From JBEIFW01 sp044370695 (GTDB taxonomy: Bacteria; Actinomycetota; Acidimicrobiia; Acidimicrobiales; Ilumatobacteraceae), in assembly GCA_044370695.1 (NCBI GenBank), contig JBILVB010000093.1, positions 1 to 15,861 of the forward strand: a DNA stretch of 15,861 nucleotides. Reading direction: 5' to 3'. Shown here in pieces: positions 1 through 7,630 of this stretch. How positions within the stretch are numbered: the first letter of the stretch is position 1; each line of letters begins with the position of its first letter. Both the position numbers and the translations under genes were made by a program. The notes under the pieces were generated by a model. That model saw only the letters and a program-made list of their open reading frames with translations, searched no databases and had not been told where the DNA came from.

Positions 1-915
1 GCCCTGCACCACGTTCCCGGTGGCCGACCCGCCGTCGAGCGCGATCCCGAACTGCCCGTTGCCCGCCACGAGGTTCCCGGCCGTCGCCGACCCGATGCGG
101 TGCCCCGAGCCGGTGACGTAGACACCGCCGGAGGTATTGGCGACGGGCGCGGTGCCGAGGGCGTTGGTGCCGATGTGGTTGCCGAGCACCGAGCTACCCG
201 ACGCGCCGAGCGCGATGCCGGTGCCGTTGCCGCTGATCACGTTGCGCACGGCCGCCCCGGCGCCGCCGATCACGTGGCCCGTGCCGTCGTTGACCCGGAT
301 CCCGATCACGTTCGGTACCGCTGCGGTGCCACTCGCGTCGGTGCCGACGAAGTTGCCCTGCACGGTCGTCGTTCCCATGCCGTTGCGCGGGCCCGGGAGC
401 ATGTACCCGATCTCGATCCCGGAGTGGTTGCCCGACACCAGGTTGGCCTCGCCGGGCTGGCCGCCGCCGATCATCGTGCCGTCAGCCCCCATGGCTACCC
501 AGATGCCGTTGGCGTTCGGCACGGCCGCCGTGCCCGCCGCGTTCGTCCCCACCCGGTTGCCGGCGACGCGGGCCCCGACGACACCCCCCTCGACCACGAT
601 GCCCCCGCCAGCGGTGTGGCCGCCCACGACGTTGCGCTGGGCCGCGTTGCTCCCGCCGACGACGGCGTACGGGCCGAAGATGTTGATGCCGTGAATGCCG
701 TTGCCGGCCGGCGCCGTGCCGGTGTTGGAGAGCCCTACCCAGTTGCCCTCCACCACCGACCCGGCACCAAGGAACACGAGGCCCCGCCCGGCGAAGCGGT
801 TGACCACCAACCCGCGCACCGCCACGCCGGGCGCCGTCGCAAGCAGGCCGTGCACGGTGTTCGACGTGCCGGCCGACGACCCGTCGAGTTCGACGATCGG
901 GCGCGGATCGGCGCT
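1..915 (-). repeat. Right-handed parallel beta-helix repeats (GN-x-VGT type), incomplete
   Basis: The last ~300 residues in the window are rich in Gly, Asn, Val and Ile, with recurring units such as GNRVGTNAAGTAAVPN, GNFVGTDASGTAAVPN and GNHIGTNALGTAPVAN. The Gly-Asn pairs of these units lie at 745, 559, 355 and 181, i.e. 58-68 residues apart. This is typical of parallel beta-helix surface proteins, and the CSLREA-type segment just before it (residue 2119) commonly precedes such helices. The helix continues past the left edge, so its length is unknown. Confidence 0.8.
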
Positions 916-3900
916 CGACCACCCGGGCTGGGCCTGGGCGTCGATCGTCAACGGGCTCGACACCTCGGGCAGCATCGTCAGCGGGCGGATCGTGGCCACC
1001 CGCGCCCCGCCCGCCACCGTGGTGAACAGGTCCACCCCGGTGCGCAGGCCCGGCGCCGCCGTGCCGTTGCCGATCATGAACACCACGTGCTCGGTGCCCG
1101 GCAACCGGCCGGCCGGGGCGAGCGACGCGTCGCCGCCGAGCGCGTTCGCATTGGCGATCGCCTGGCGCAGGCTGCCCTGCCCGGCGTCGTTGGTGTTGAC
1201 GACGGTGGCGAAGTGGAACCCGACGTCCGCGCCGGTCACCGCGCCGAGCGAGGTGCGCACGGTGGCGATGCTGTGCGGGGCGACGCTGCCGGTCGTCAGC
1301 GACGCCAGCGTCGCCGCAGTCGTGTTCGCCGCTGCGTCGGCGAGCGCCGGGCGCTCACCGCCGACCCGGTTGGGGTCGGCGGCGTTGGCCGTCCCGTTCC
1401 ACGACGTGCGGAACGTCTGCACCGGCCACTGGTCGGCCGCCGCTCCGGACCGGCTCGAGGTGACCGTGGAGGTCACCACGCGCACCGTGTGATCGCCGGG
1501 ACCGAGCTCGGTGAACGCATAGGAGCCGTCGACGGCGGTGGTGGTGGCTCGGGAGTACCGGCCGTCGGGCAGGTACAGCTCGACCCGGACCCCGGGCCGG
1601 CCGACGCCGACGGCGCTCACCCGGCTGCGACCGGCCCCGCCGCCGTAGTCGACGTCCTCGAACACCGTCCCGGAGATGCTGGCCGTCGCGGCGACCCGGG
1701 CCAGGACCGACGGGGTCTCCTTGGCGACTGCGCACGTGGTCACCTCGACGCGGTCGGCACACAGGGTCACCACGGCGGTGTTGCTGACGTCGGTGTTGTT
1801 GGCCGCCGCAAGGTCGACGCGGGCGTCGTAGCGCAGCACCTGCGTGGCGCCGGCCGCCAGCGCCACGGTGCTGGTGTAGACGAGGGTGCTCCCGGCGAAG
1901 GCACCGTCGGATGCGGTCGCGCCGTCCACCTGGAGCGAACCAGGGACGAACGCAGTGAGCGCAGGCAGCGCGTCGAACACCCGGACGAAGCGGGGCACCG
2001 TGCCGGTGTTGGTGACGCTCACCTGGTAGCGCAGCACGTCGTTCGGGCTCACCCGCGGCGGCGACCCCCCTTGCGACGGCACGACGGTCTGGGCGAGCGC
2101 CACCGTCGCGGCTGCGGTCGTGGCCGTGGCACAGCGGTTCGAGCCGATCGCCCCGGCACCGGGGTTGGTGAGCACGCAGGCGGTGATGGTGCGGCCGTCG
2201 GCGGTCCCGGCCGTGACCCGGGTCGACAGCGACATCGCCCGCTGGTCGTCGCCACCCACCGGGTTGCCGTCGTCGGCGGTGAGCGACGCGGTGCGCACGA
2301 CGTGCGACCCGCCCGAGCCGTCCCCGGCCGCCCCTTGCACCGCACAGGTCGTCACGCACGTGGTGCCGGTGGGCAGACTGCCGACGATCCCCTCGGAGAT
2401 CAACTCGGCGGGCAGTTGCGCCGTCACGTCGACGGCACCCGACACCGAACCCGACACGTTGCGCCACGTGAGGTCCCACCGCACCGCACCGGCCCGGGTC
2501 GGGTCCGGGACCGCGGTGGCCGACCCCGAGGTGATCACGGTCTGGTTCTGCTGGGTGATCAGGTCGCTCGTCTCGACCGGGGCGCCGTCCGCGCTCGAGC
2601 CCCAGGCCGCGAGCGCGCCCCCGGCCATGCGGTGGGTGAGGTTCAACCCGTCGTTGGTGGCGGTGTCGAGCCAGCGGGCCACGCCGTCGCCGGCGAAGGT
2701 GGTGACGGCACCGGTCGTGGCGACCCGACGGATGCGCTGGTTGCCGGCGTCGGCCACCCGCAGCGCGCCGTCTCCGCCGACGGCGATGCCACGGGGCCCG
2801 TTGAAGGTGGCTCCCGTGCCCGTCCCGTCGGCCGAGCCGGCGGTGCCCGACCCGGCCAGGGTCGTGACGGCACCGGCGCTCGTGATGCGCCGGATCCGGT
2901 GACCGTTGCTCTCGGTGAGGTAGAGCACCCCGGTCCCGTCGATCGTCAGGCTCACCGGACCGGAGAACGCTGCCGCGGTCCCGGTCCCGTCCGCGTAGCC
3001 GTCCACGCCGATCCCGGCGCCGCCCCCGGCGAGCGTCGTCACGGCGACACCACCTTCGAGTCGGGCGTCGTACCAGGCGGCGTGGTCCCACCCGATGTCG
3101 CCCAACGCGTTCACCCCGACGGTGAGGGTGCTGCGCCCGGTCGTGTCGAGGTTCAGATCCACCGGCGCGGTGGCCTGCACGAACGTGCCGCTCTGGTAGG
3201 CGAGCACGCCGTCGAGGTACACGGAGAACACGACCCCGTTGCCCCCCAACGTGGTGTGCGTGCCCTCGTCGAGGGCGATGCGAGCCTTGAACGACGTGGC
3301 GCCGTTGAGCGCGTACGTCTGCGTGCAGATCCCGTCGTTCGCCACCTTGTAGGTGCACCCGGTGTTCGGGTGCATCAGCACACCCTTCGCGTAGGTGACA
3401 CCGCTCTTGCGCAACGCACCCCCGTTCTCGGCCCGATCCCGGTTCAGGTACGGATACCCGGATCCGGACGGGCCCCATACCGGGGCGAGCCGGCTGAGAT
3501 CCGACAGGTACGCCGTCGTTCCCACCGTCGGGGTGACCCGGCGCACGAGGCGGTTCCCGGCGTCGACGACGTAGGCCACGCCGGTGGAATCCACGGCCAC
3601 GTCGGACGGCAGGTTGAAGCGGGCCGTGGACCCGCTGCCGTTGCCCGAGCCCGCCGTCCCGTCGCCCGCCACCGTGGTCACGGTGCCCGACGTGGTGACC
3701 CGGCGCAGGCGGTGGTTGCCGCGGTCGGCGACGAGCACCGACCCCGATGGTTCGACGGCCAGCCCCCAGGGCCCGTTGAACTGCGCCGTGGCGCCGGCGC
3801 CGTCGGCGAACCCGGCGGTCCCGGAGCCGGCCAGGGTGGTCACCACACCCGCCGGGGTGATCCGCCGGATGCGGTGGTTGTCGGTGTCGGCCACGTAGAC

Positions 3901-6900
3901 GTTCCCGGCGCCGTCGACGGCGACACCGCGCGGGCCGTTGAACTGCGCGGCGGTACCCGTGCCGTCGGCGAACCCGGCGACGCCGGAGCCGGCCAGGGTG
4001 CTGACGATGCCGTCAGCCGTGATCCGCCGGATGCGGTGGGTGAGCCGGTCGGCCACGTACAGGTTGCCGGCGGCGTCGGCGGCGAGTTCCTGCGGGTCGT
4101 TGAAGCTGGCCGGGCCGTTGGGGCTCAACACGATGTCGATGCCGTACCGGAAAGCCGTCGATCCCGCGGTGAAGGTGAGCGACGACGTCGGGTTGCGCCG
4201 GACCCGCACGCACCGGGCCGAGGCGGGAACGGCGCTCATGGTCTCCGCCAGGTACCCGCTGCGGGTCGAGGCGGTCAGCGTGAGACCGGTCCAGGTTCCC
4301 GCCGTCGGGGCGCTGAAGCAGGTCGTGTCGGCGCTGGTCTCCACCAGCAGGTCCGCGGCGGCCCGGGTGGTGAACACCTTGCCGTACCCCGGGGTGAACT
4401 GGCTACCGCCCACACCGGCCCACGGGAGCCGGCTCACGGCGTAGATCCCGTTGGACGCGGCATTGCCGCTGTTGGTCGCCGTGCCCACCCAGGTGAACGT
4501 GCTGGCTCGCGGCCAGTTCGACGGGCCGCTGTGGTCGACGGTGACGAGCGGGGTCTCGAGCACCGTCACCGTCGTCGACGCGGAGTAGTTCGACGCCGAG
4601 TGGTACGCCGCCGGCGCAGCGTTGTCGGCGCCGAGCGTGGCGAGCGAGGCCGAGCGGACCTCACCGGTGAACGACAGCGCCGTGCCCGCCGGGGTGCTGC
4701 GCAGGATCGGCACCGACAGCCGCAGGCGGTAGGGCTCGACGTAGTCGTCGCCGCCGACGGACATCCGCCCCCACCCGTTGGGCACCTGGGTGTCGAGCGG
4801 GACGGTCCAGTAGGCGAGGCAGGCCGAGCTCGTGCTGGTGGTGGCCGCCAGGCAGGCCGTGCGGTTCGGCGGGGTGAAGGTGATCCCGGCGACGTTCCCG
4901 CCGGCGGGCACCGAGAACCCGGTACTGACCACGCTGCCCGTCACGTTGTCGAGGTCGACCTGGTTGCGGACCGAGAACAGGTTGACCGCCCACCGCCCGT
5001 CGACGCGAGCGCTGGCCGCGTTGCGGTTGTGGGGCACCAGGTCCACCACGGCGGGCTGGCCGGCGGGCACGGCGGTGGCGACCGGGGTCGGCGCAGAGAC
5101 CACGGGGTAGGACCAGGCGGCCTTGATGGCGGTGCCGCCGCCGGTGGTGCCGCAGTTGCGCAGGTTCGGGGCCGACACCGTCTGGTACGACCAGGCGGTG
5201 AGGCCGGTGTTCACGCTCACCGAGGTGCCGTCGGCGGGCTCGGGCACCCCGAAGCTGCCGTCGGCCATGCGCCACAACGTGTACGTCTGATAGTTGCCGT
5301 AGTCGGGGGCGACCCACGGCGGGTTGTCGTCCCACTTCACGTACAGCAACCGGGTGCCGGGGGTGACGACGGCTCGCGGGTTGGCGTCGTTCGGGGCCTC
5401 GGTGAACGGGAACGGGCCGTCGCGGGCCACCGGTTTCCACGCCGGGTTGGGCGGATCGGCCATCGGGGAGAAGCCGGGCTGATCGGGCAGCGGCGCCGTG
5501 CCCGAGGAGTCCTTGTAGACACGGGTCGCATAACCCCAGAACGTCCCGTGGAACGTGACACCCGGTTGCACCACGTGCGACACGAAGTAGCGGTCGATCT
5601 TGACCGTGTGGGTGCGGGAGCCCTCCTGCGCGTAGCCGCTCCAGGACGTGGCGTACTCCCCGGGTCGCCACGCCCCGCCGATCATCTCGTAGTACTCGCC
5701 CCATCCCGGCCACGGGCCACCCATCCACGTGCTGCCGGTCGGGGTGGCCTGGGAGTTGCGGTGGAGGTAGTACCCGGTGCCGACGCTGTGGCAGGTCTCG
5801 CTGACGATGCTCCACCCCCGGGAGGTGCTGAGCGACACCGCCGGGTTGGTGCCGGTGAGCGTGGCGGTGATCGCGATCGTCTGGCCCGTCGTACACGACG
5901 CCGGGGCGTCGAAGTAGACGAACATGCTGTAGGACGTGTCGAAGCGGGCCCGGTCGAAGAGGATCACCACCGGGTTGCCGGCCGTGGCCTGCTGACCGAC
6001 CGGCGTGCCCGACACCTGCCGCCACGGGTACGTGGCGTCCGTGCCGTATTCGAACGGCGGGTAGGCCCGGCCGATCCCCCGGAACACGGCCCGGCACGAG
6101 CCCGCCGCCAGGTCGAAGCTCCAGCGGGCCCCTTCCAGGTCGGCGTTGCGGTAACCCGCGTACCCGATGAACCAGGCCTGGCCGGTGGCGCCGGGACCGA
6201 ACGAGCCCAGCCCGGTGTAGTTGGCGAAGCCCGACGGCGCCCCGGTGCCGTTGACCGTCACCGTCGGGGTGGTGGTGGTGACGGCCATCGTGCTGGTCAG
6301 GCCGGCGATCGGCACGAGCGGCGTGACCCCGTGGCGCATCCGGGCCCGCAGCGCATACCGCTTGCCGACCGCGAACCCCGTCGGCACCGTCAGCACCGCC
6401 GCCACGGAGCCGGTGCTGCCGGCGGCCAGGTTCCCCAGGTTCCAGGTCACCTCACCGCTCACCGCCCCGGCCAGCGTCGTGGCGCCCCCCGGGTTCACGA
6501 GCGTCGGGCTCGCCCCGCCGGGGGCGTCGGCGGCGCTCACGAGCGGCATCGGCCACCAGCGCATCAGCCCGGCGCCGTTGCCGTAGTCGTGCTCGGCGTC
6601 CTCGTTGAGGCCGTCGTCGGGCGCCACCGCCGAGCCCGTGGCCGACAGCCCGTTCAGCTCGCTCAACGGCACCGACAGCACGGCGTTGCGGGTCGGGGCC
6701 CCGGTGCTGGCCCACGTCACCGTCATCGTCACCTGCGTGCCCGGGGTCGTGGTGCCGGTGACCGTCGGCGTGACCGTGACCGTCGTCGCGCCGGTCGAGA
6801 TGCCGTACACCCGCCAGAAGTCGACCTGCCCCGGCAGCACCGTCGTGCCGTTGGGCACCCCGGCGTGGGTGGCGGTGTAGAAGAGCCGGACCTGGGTGGT

Positions 6901-7554
6901 CGAGGCGGGGATCGAGCGCAGGTCGACGCTCGCGCCTCCGGCCGACGGGTTGTTCAGCGTGACGAGCGGGGTGCCCGCGCAGGACTGCACCTCGAGGCGG
7001 TGGCTGGAGAGGTTCGCCGTCTGGGCCAGCATCACGTCGGCGAACAGCCAACCCCCGAAGGTGGCGCCGGCCGGCTGGGGCAGCGAGAAGCACCGCGACG
7101 CGACCAGCATCGTCTGCGCAGTGGCCTGGACGATCCCGCCGAGGTTCTGCACACCCTGCGAGGCCACGAGGTCGACGCCGACGTTGTCGCCGAAGTAGTC
7201 CTCGAAGCCGTACGCGTCGTTGAGCACCGACGGCGACTGCGTCACCGACGACAGCGCCACCACCGCATCGAGCGACGTGGTCTCGAACACCGTCGTGCCC
7301 GCCGCCGCCAGCGGGCCGCCAGCCGGGGCGGCGTCGAGCGGGCCGGCGGCGCCGAGCGGCGCCGGCGCCGCGCCCAGGTGATGCGACACGACGCGGGCGA
7401 GCGCGCTGCTACCGGTCCGGTCGAGCGGTGCCGCTCCGGCCGGGCGCCCCACCGAGGGAACCACCACCGCCACGACACCGGCCAACAGGCCCACGACCAC
7501 GGCTACGGCTACGACGGCAGCGCGCGCCGTTCGACCATCCCGCCGAACTTCCAT
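1..7554 (-). CDS. Giant secreted modular surface protein with NHL propeller, NPCBM and beta-helix (3' end outside window)
   Basis: The frame is open for 2518 codons from ATG 7554 to the window edge, and the C-terminus is missing. Residues 1-42 form a signal peptide: an arginine-rich start, a Val/Ala/Leu core, and cleavage near AGAA-P. Next come an unassigned domain (about 60-195), a DUF11-like domain (about 195-370), an aromatic-rich region (about 435-812), DUF11-like sandwiches (about 812-1145), six NHL blades (about 1151-1637) interrupted by an NPCBM-like module (about 1346-1501), more DUF11-like domains (to about 1950), an SdrD-B-like domain (about 1959-2030), a CSLREA-type segment at 2119 (VVNTNDAGQGSLRQAI) and right-handed beta-helix repeats from about 2214. 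NPCBM and NHL domains usually bind glycans or partners, so an exported adhesin or cell-surface role is likely. No catalytic domain was recognised and the anchor is not visible. The start lacks a strong Shine-Dalgarno sequence but is placed by the signal peptide. The gene lies 76 bp downstream of the P450. Confidence 0.95.
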   Translation of the reverse strand, partial: MEVRRDGRTARAAVVAVAVVVGLLAGVVAVVVPSVGRPAGAAPLDRTGSSALARVVSHHLGAAPAPLGAAGPLDAAPAGGPLAAAGTTVFETTSLDAVVALSSVTQSPSVLNDAYGFEDYFGDNVGVDLVASQGVQNLGGIVQATAQTMLVASRCFSLPQPAGATFGGWLFADVMLAQTANLSSHRLEVQSCAGTPLVTLNNPSAGGASVDLRSIPASTTQVRLFYTATHAGVPNGTTVLPGQVDFWRVYGISTGATTVTVTPTVTGTTTPGTQVTMTVTWASTGAPTRNAVLSVPLSELNGLSATGSAVAPDDGLNEDAEHDYGNGAGLMRWWPMPLVSAADAPGGASPTLVNPGGATTLAGAVSGEVTWNLGNLAAGSTGSVAAVLTVPTGFAVGKRYALRARMRHGVTPLVPIAGLTSTMAVTTTTPTVTVNGTGAPSGFANYTGLGSFGPGATGQAWFIGYAGYRNADLEGARWSFDLAAGSCRAVFRGIGRAYPPFEYGTDATYPWRQVSGTPVGQQATAGNPVVILFDRARFDTSYSMFVYFDAPASCTTGQTIAITATLTGTNPAVSLSTSRGWSIVSETCHSVGTGYYLHRNSQATPTGSTWMGGPWPGWGEYYEMIGGAWRPGEYATSWSGYAQEGSRTHTVKIDRYFVSHVVQPGVTFHGTFWGYATRVYKDSSGTAPLPDQPGFSPMADPPNPAWKPVARDGPFPFTEAPNDANPRAVVTPGTRLLYVKWDDNPPWVAPDYGNYQTYTLWRMADGSFGVPEPADGTSVSVNTGLTAWSYQTVSAPNLRNCGTTGGGTAIKAAWSYPVVSAPTPVATAVPAGQPAVVDLVPHNRNAASARVDGRWAVNLFSVRNQVDLDNVTGSVVSTGFSVPAGGNVAGITFTPPNRTACLAATTSTSSACLAYWTVPLDTQVPNGWGRMSVGGDDYVEPYRLRLSVPILRSTPAGTALSFTGEVRSASLATLGADNAAPAAYHSASNYSASTTVTVLETPLVTVDHSGPSNWPRASTFTWVGTATNSGNAASNGIYAVSRLPWAGVGGSQFTPGYGKVFTTRAAADLLVETSADTTCFSAPTAGTWTGLTLTASTRSGYLAETMSAVPASARCVRVRRNPTSSLTFTAGSTAFRYGIDIVLSPNGPASFNDPQELAADAAGNLYVADRLTHRIRRITADGIVSTLAGSGVAGFADGTGTAAQFNGPRGVAVDGAGNVYVADTDNHRIRRITPAGVVTTLAGSGTAGFADGAGATAQFNGPWGLAVEPSGSVLVADRGNHRLRRVTTSGTVTTVAGDGTAGSGNGSGSTARFNLPSDVAVDSTGVAYVVDAGNRLVRRVTPTVGTTAYLSDLSRLAPVWGPSGSGYPYLNRDRAENGGALRKSGVTYAKGVLMHPNTGCTYKVANDGICTQTYALNGATSFKARIALDEGTHTTLGGNGVVFSVYLDGVLAYQSGTFVQATAPVDLNLDTTGRSTLTVGVNALGDIGWDHAAWYDARLEGGVAVTTLAGGGAGIGVDGYADGTGTAAAFSGPVSLTIDGTGVLYLTESNGHRIRRITSAGAVTTLAGSGTAGSADGTGTGATFNGPRGIAVGGDGALRVADAGNQRIRRVATTGAVTTFAGDGVARWLDTATNDGLNLTHRMAGGALAAWGSSADGAPVETSDLITQQNQTVITSGSATAVPDPTRAGAVRWDLTWRNVSGSVSGAVDVTAQLPAELISEGIVGSLPTGTTCVTTCAVQGAAGDGSGGSHVVRTASLTADDGNPVGGDDQRAMSLSTRVTAGTADGRTITACVLTNPGAGAIGSNRCATATTAAATVALAQTVVPSQGGSPPRVSPNDVLRYQVSVTNTGTVPRFVRVFDALPALTAFVPGSLQVDGATASDGAFAGSTLVYTSTVALAAGATQVLRYDARVDLAAANNTDVSNTAVVTLCADRVEVTTCAVAKETPSVLARVAATASISGTVFEDVDYGGGAGRSRVSAVGVGRPGVRVELYLPDGRYSRATTTAVDGSYAFTELGPGDHTVRVVTSTVTSSRSGAAADQWPVQTFRTSWNGTANAADPNRVGGERPALADAAANTTAATLASLTTGSVAPHSIATVRTSLGAVTGADVGFHFATVVNTNDAGQGSLRQAIANANALGGDASLAPAGRLPGTEHVVFMIGNGTAAPGLRTGVDLFTTVAGGARVATIRPLTMLPEVSSPLTIDAQAQPGWSSADPRPIVELDGSSAGTSNTVHGLLATAPGVAVRGLVVNRFAGRGLVFLGAGSVVEGNWVGLSNTGTAPAGNGIHGINIFGPYAVVGGSNAAQRNVVGGHTAGGGIVVEGGVVGARVAGNRVGTNAAGTAAVPNANGIWVAMGADGTMIGGGQPGEANLVSGNHSGIEIGYMLPGPRNGMGTTTVQGNFVGTDASGTAAVPNVIGIRVNDGTGHVIGGAGAAVRNVISGNGTGIALGASGSSVLGNHIGTNALGTAPVANTSGGVYVTGSGHRIGSATAGNLVAGNGQFGIALDGGSATGNVVQG
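2644..4104 (-). repeat. Six NHL repeats forming one predicted beta-propeller
   Basis: Six units follow the pattern FNGP-x-G(V/I)AV-x(5)-(V/L)-x-VAD-x(3)-(H/Q)R(I/L)RR(I/V)T and end in V(T/S)T-x-AG-x-G. The initial Phe codons begin at 4104, 3942, 3780, 3618, 2967 and 2805. Every interval is exactly 162 bp (54 residues) except blade 4 to blade 5, which is 651 bp because of an inserted domain. Six blades is a standard size for a closed NHL propeller. NHL propellers mediate protein, RNA or ligand binding; in secreted bacterial giants the ligand is usually unknown. Confidence 0.88.
3052..3519 (-). other. NPCBM-like carbohydrate-binding module inserted in NHL blade 4
   Basis: The encoded segment (about residues 1346-1501) opens with TTAYLSDL and continues through WGP, NRDR, YAKGVLMHP, VVFSVYLDG and DHAAWYDAR. 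This is the familiar order of NPCBM (novel putative carbohydrate-binding module) domains. It begins right after the blade 4 strand ending RRVTPTVG and ends right before GVAVTTLAG, the last strand of the same blade. The domain therefore sits inside the blade at a strand turn. Sugar binding is inferred from the family; the specific ligand cannot be read. Confidence 0.8.
5120..6250 (-). other. Aromatic-rich unassigned region of the minus-strand giant protein
   Basis: Residues about 435-812 differ from the surrounding Thr/Val/Ala-rich sandwich domains. The segment is rich in Trp, Tyr, Phe and Gly, for example GEYYEMIGGAWRPGEYATSW (residues 619-638), and has a few cysteines that could form disulfides. 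I do not recognise a family. The length is compatible with one large or two medium globular beta domains. It could be a ligand-binding or enzymatic domain, but no catalytic motif is evident. Confidence 0.5.
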
Positions 7555-7590
7555 ACCGCTGCGGTTCGAGTCGGTCGCCGGAGCGGCCGA

Positions 7591-7624
7591 TCAAGACCGC
7601 GGCAGGCCCGAGAGCGGATCTTGA
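7591..7624. terminator. Inverted repeat between the P450 and the giant gene, probable terminator
   Basis: TCAAGACCGC (7591-7600) pairs with GCGG-A-TCTTGA (7614-7624), leaving one bulged A at 7618 and a 13-base loop. The hairpin starts 6 bases after the P450 stop codon, so it fits a terminator without a clear U-tract, as is common in actinobacteria. It also ends only 36 bp before the giant gene start, so an operator or a 5' UTR structure is an alternative. Confidence 0.5.
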
Positions 7625-7630
7625 GCGGCG

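Noticed and set aside
1..915. Repeated GNxVGT segments as a CRISPR-like or tandem DNA repeat
   Set aside because: The repeats are at the protein level, diverged in DNA, unequally spaced (174-204 bp) and in frame within a coding sequence, as expected for a beta-helix.
1355..6097. Long minus-strand frames at 1355-3478 and 4661-6097
   Set aside because: They are out-of-frame shadows of the giant gene with Arg/His-rich products. The true frame has its codon boundaries at positions 1, 4, 7 and so on, and gives continuous domain matches through both stretches.
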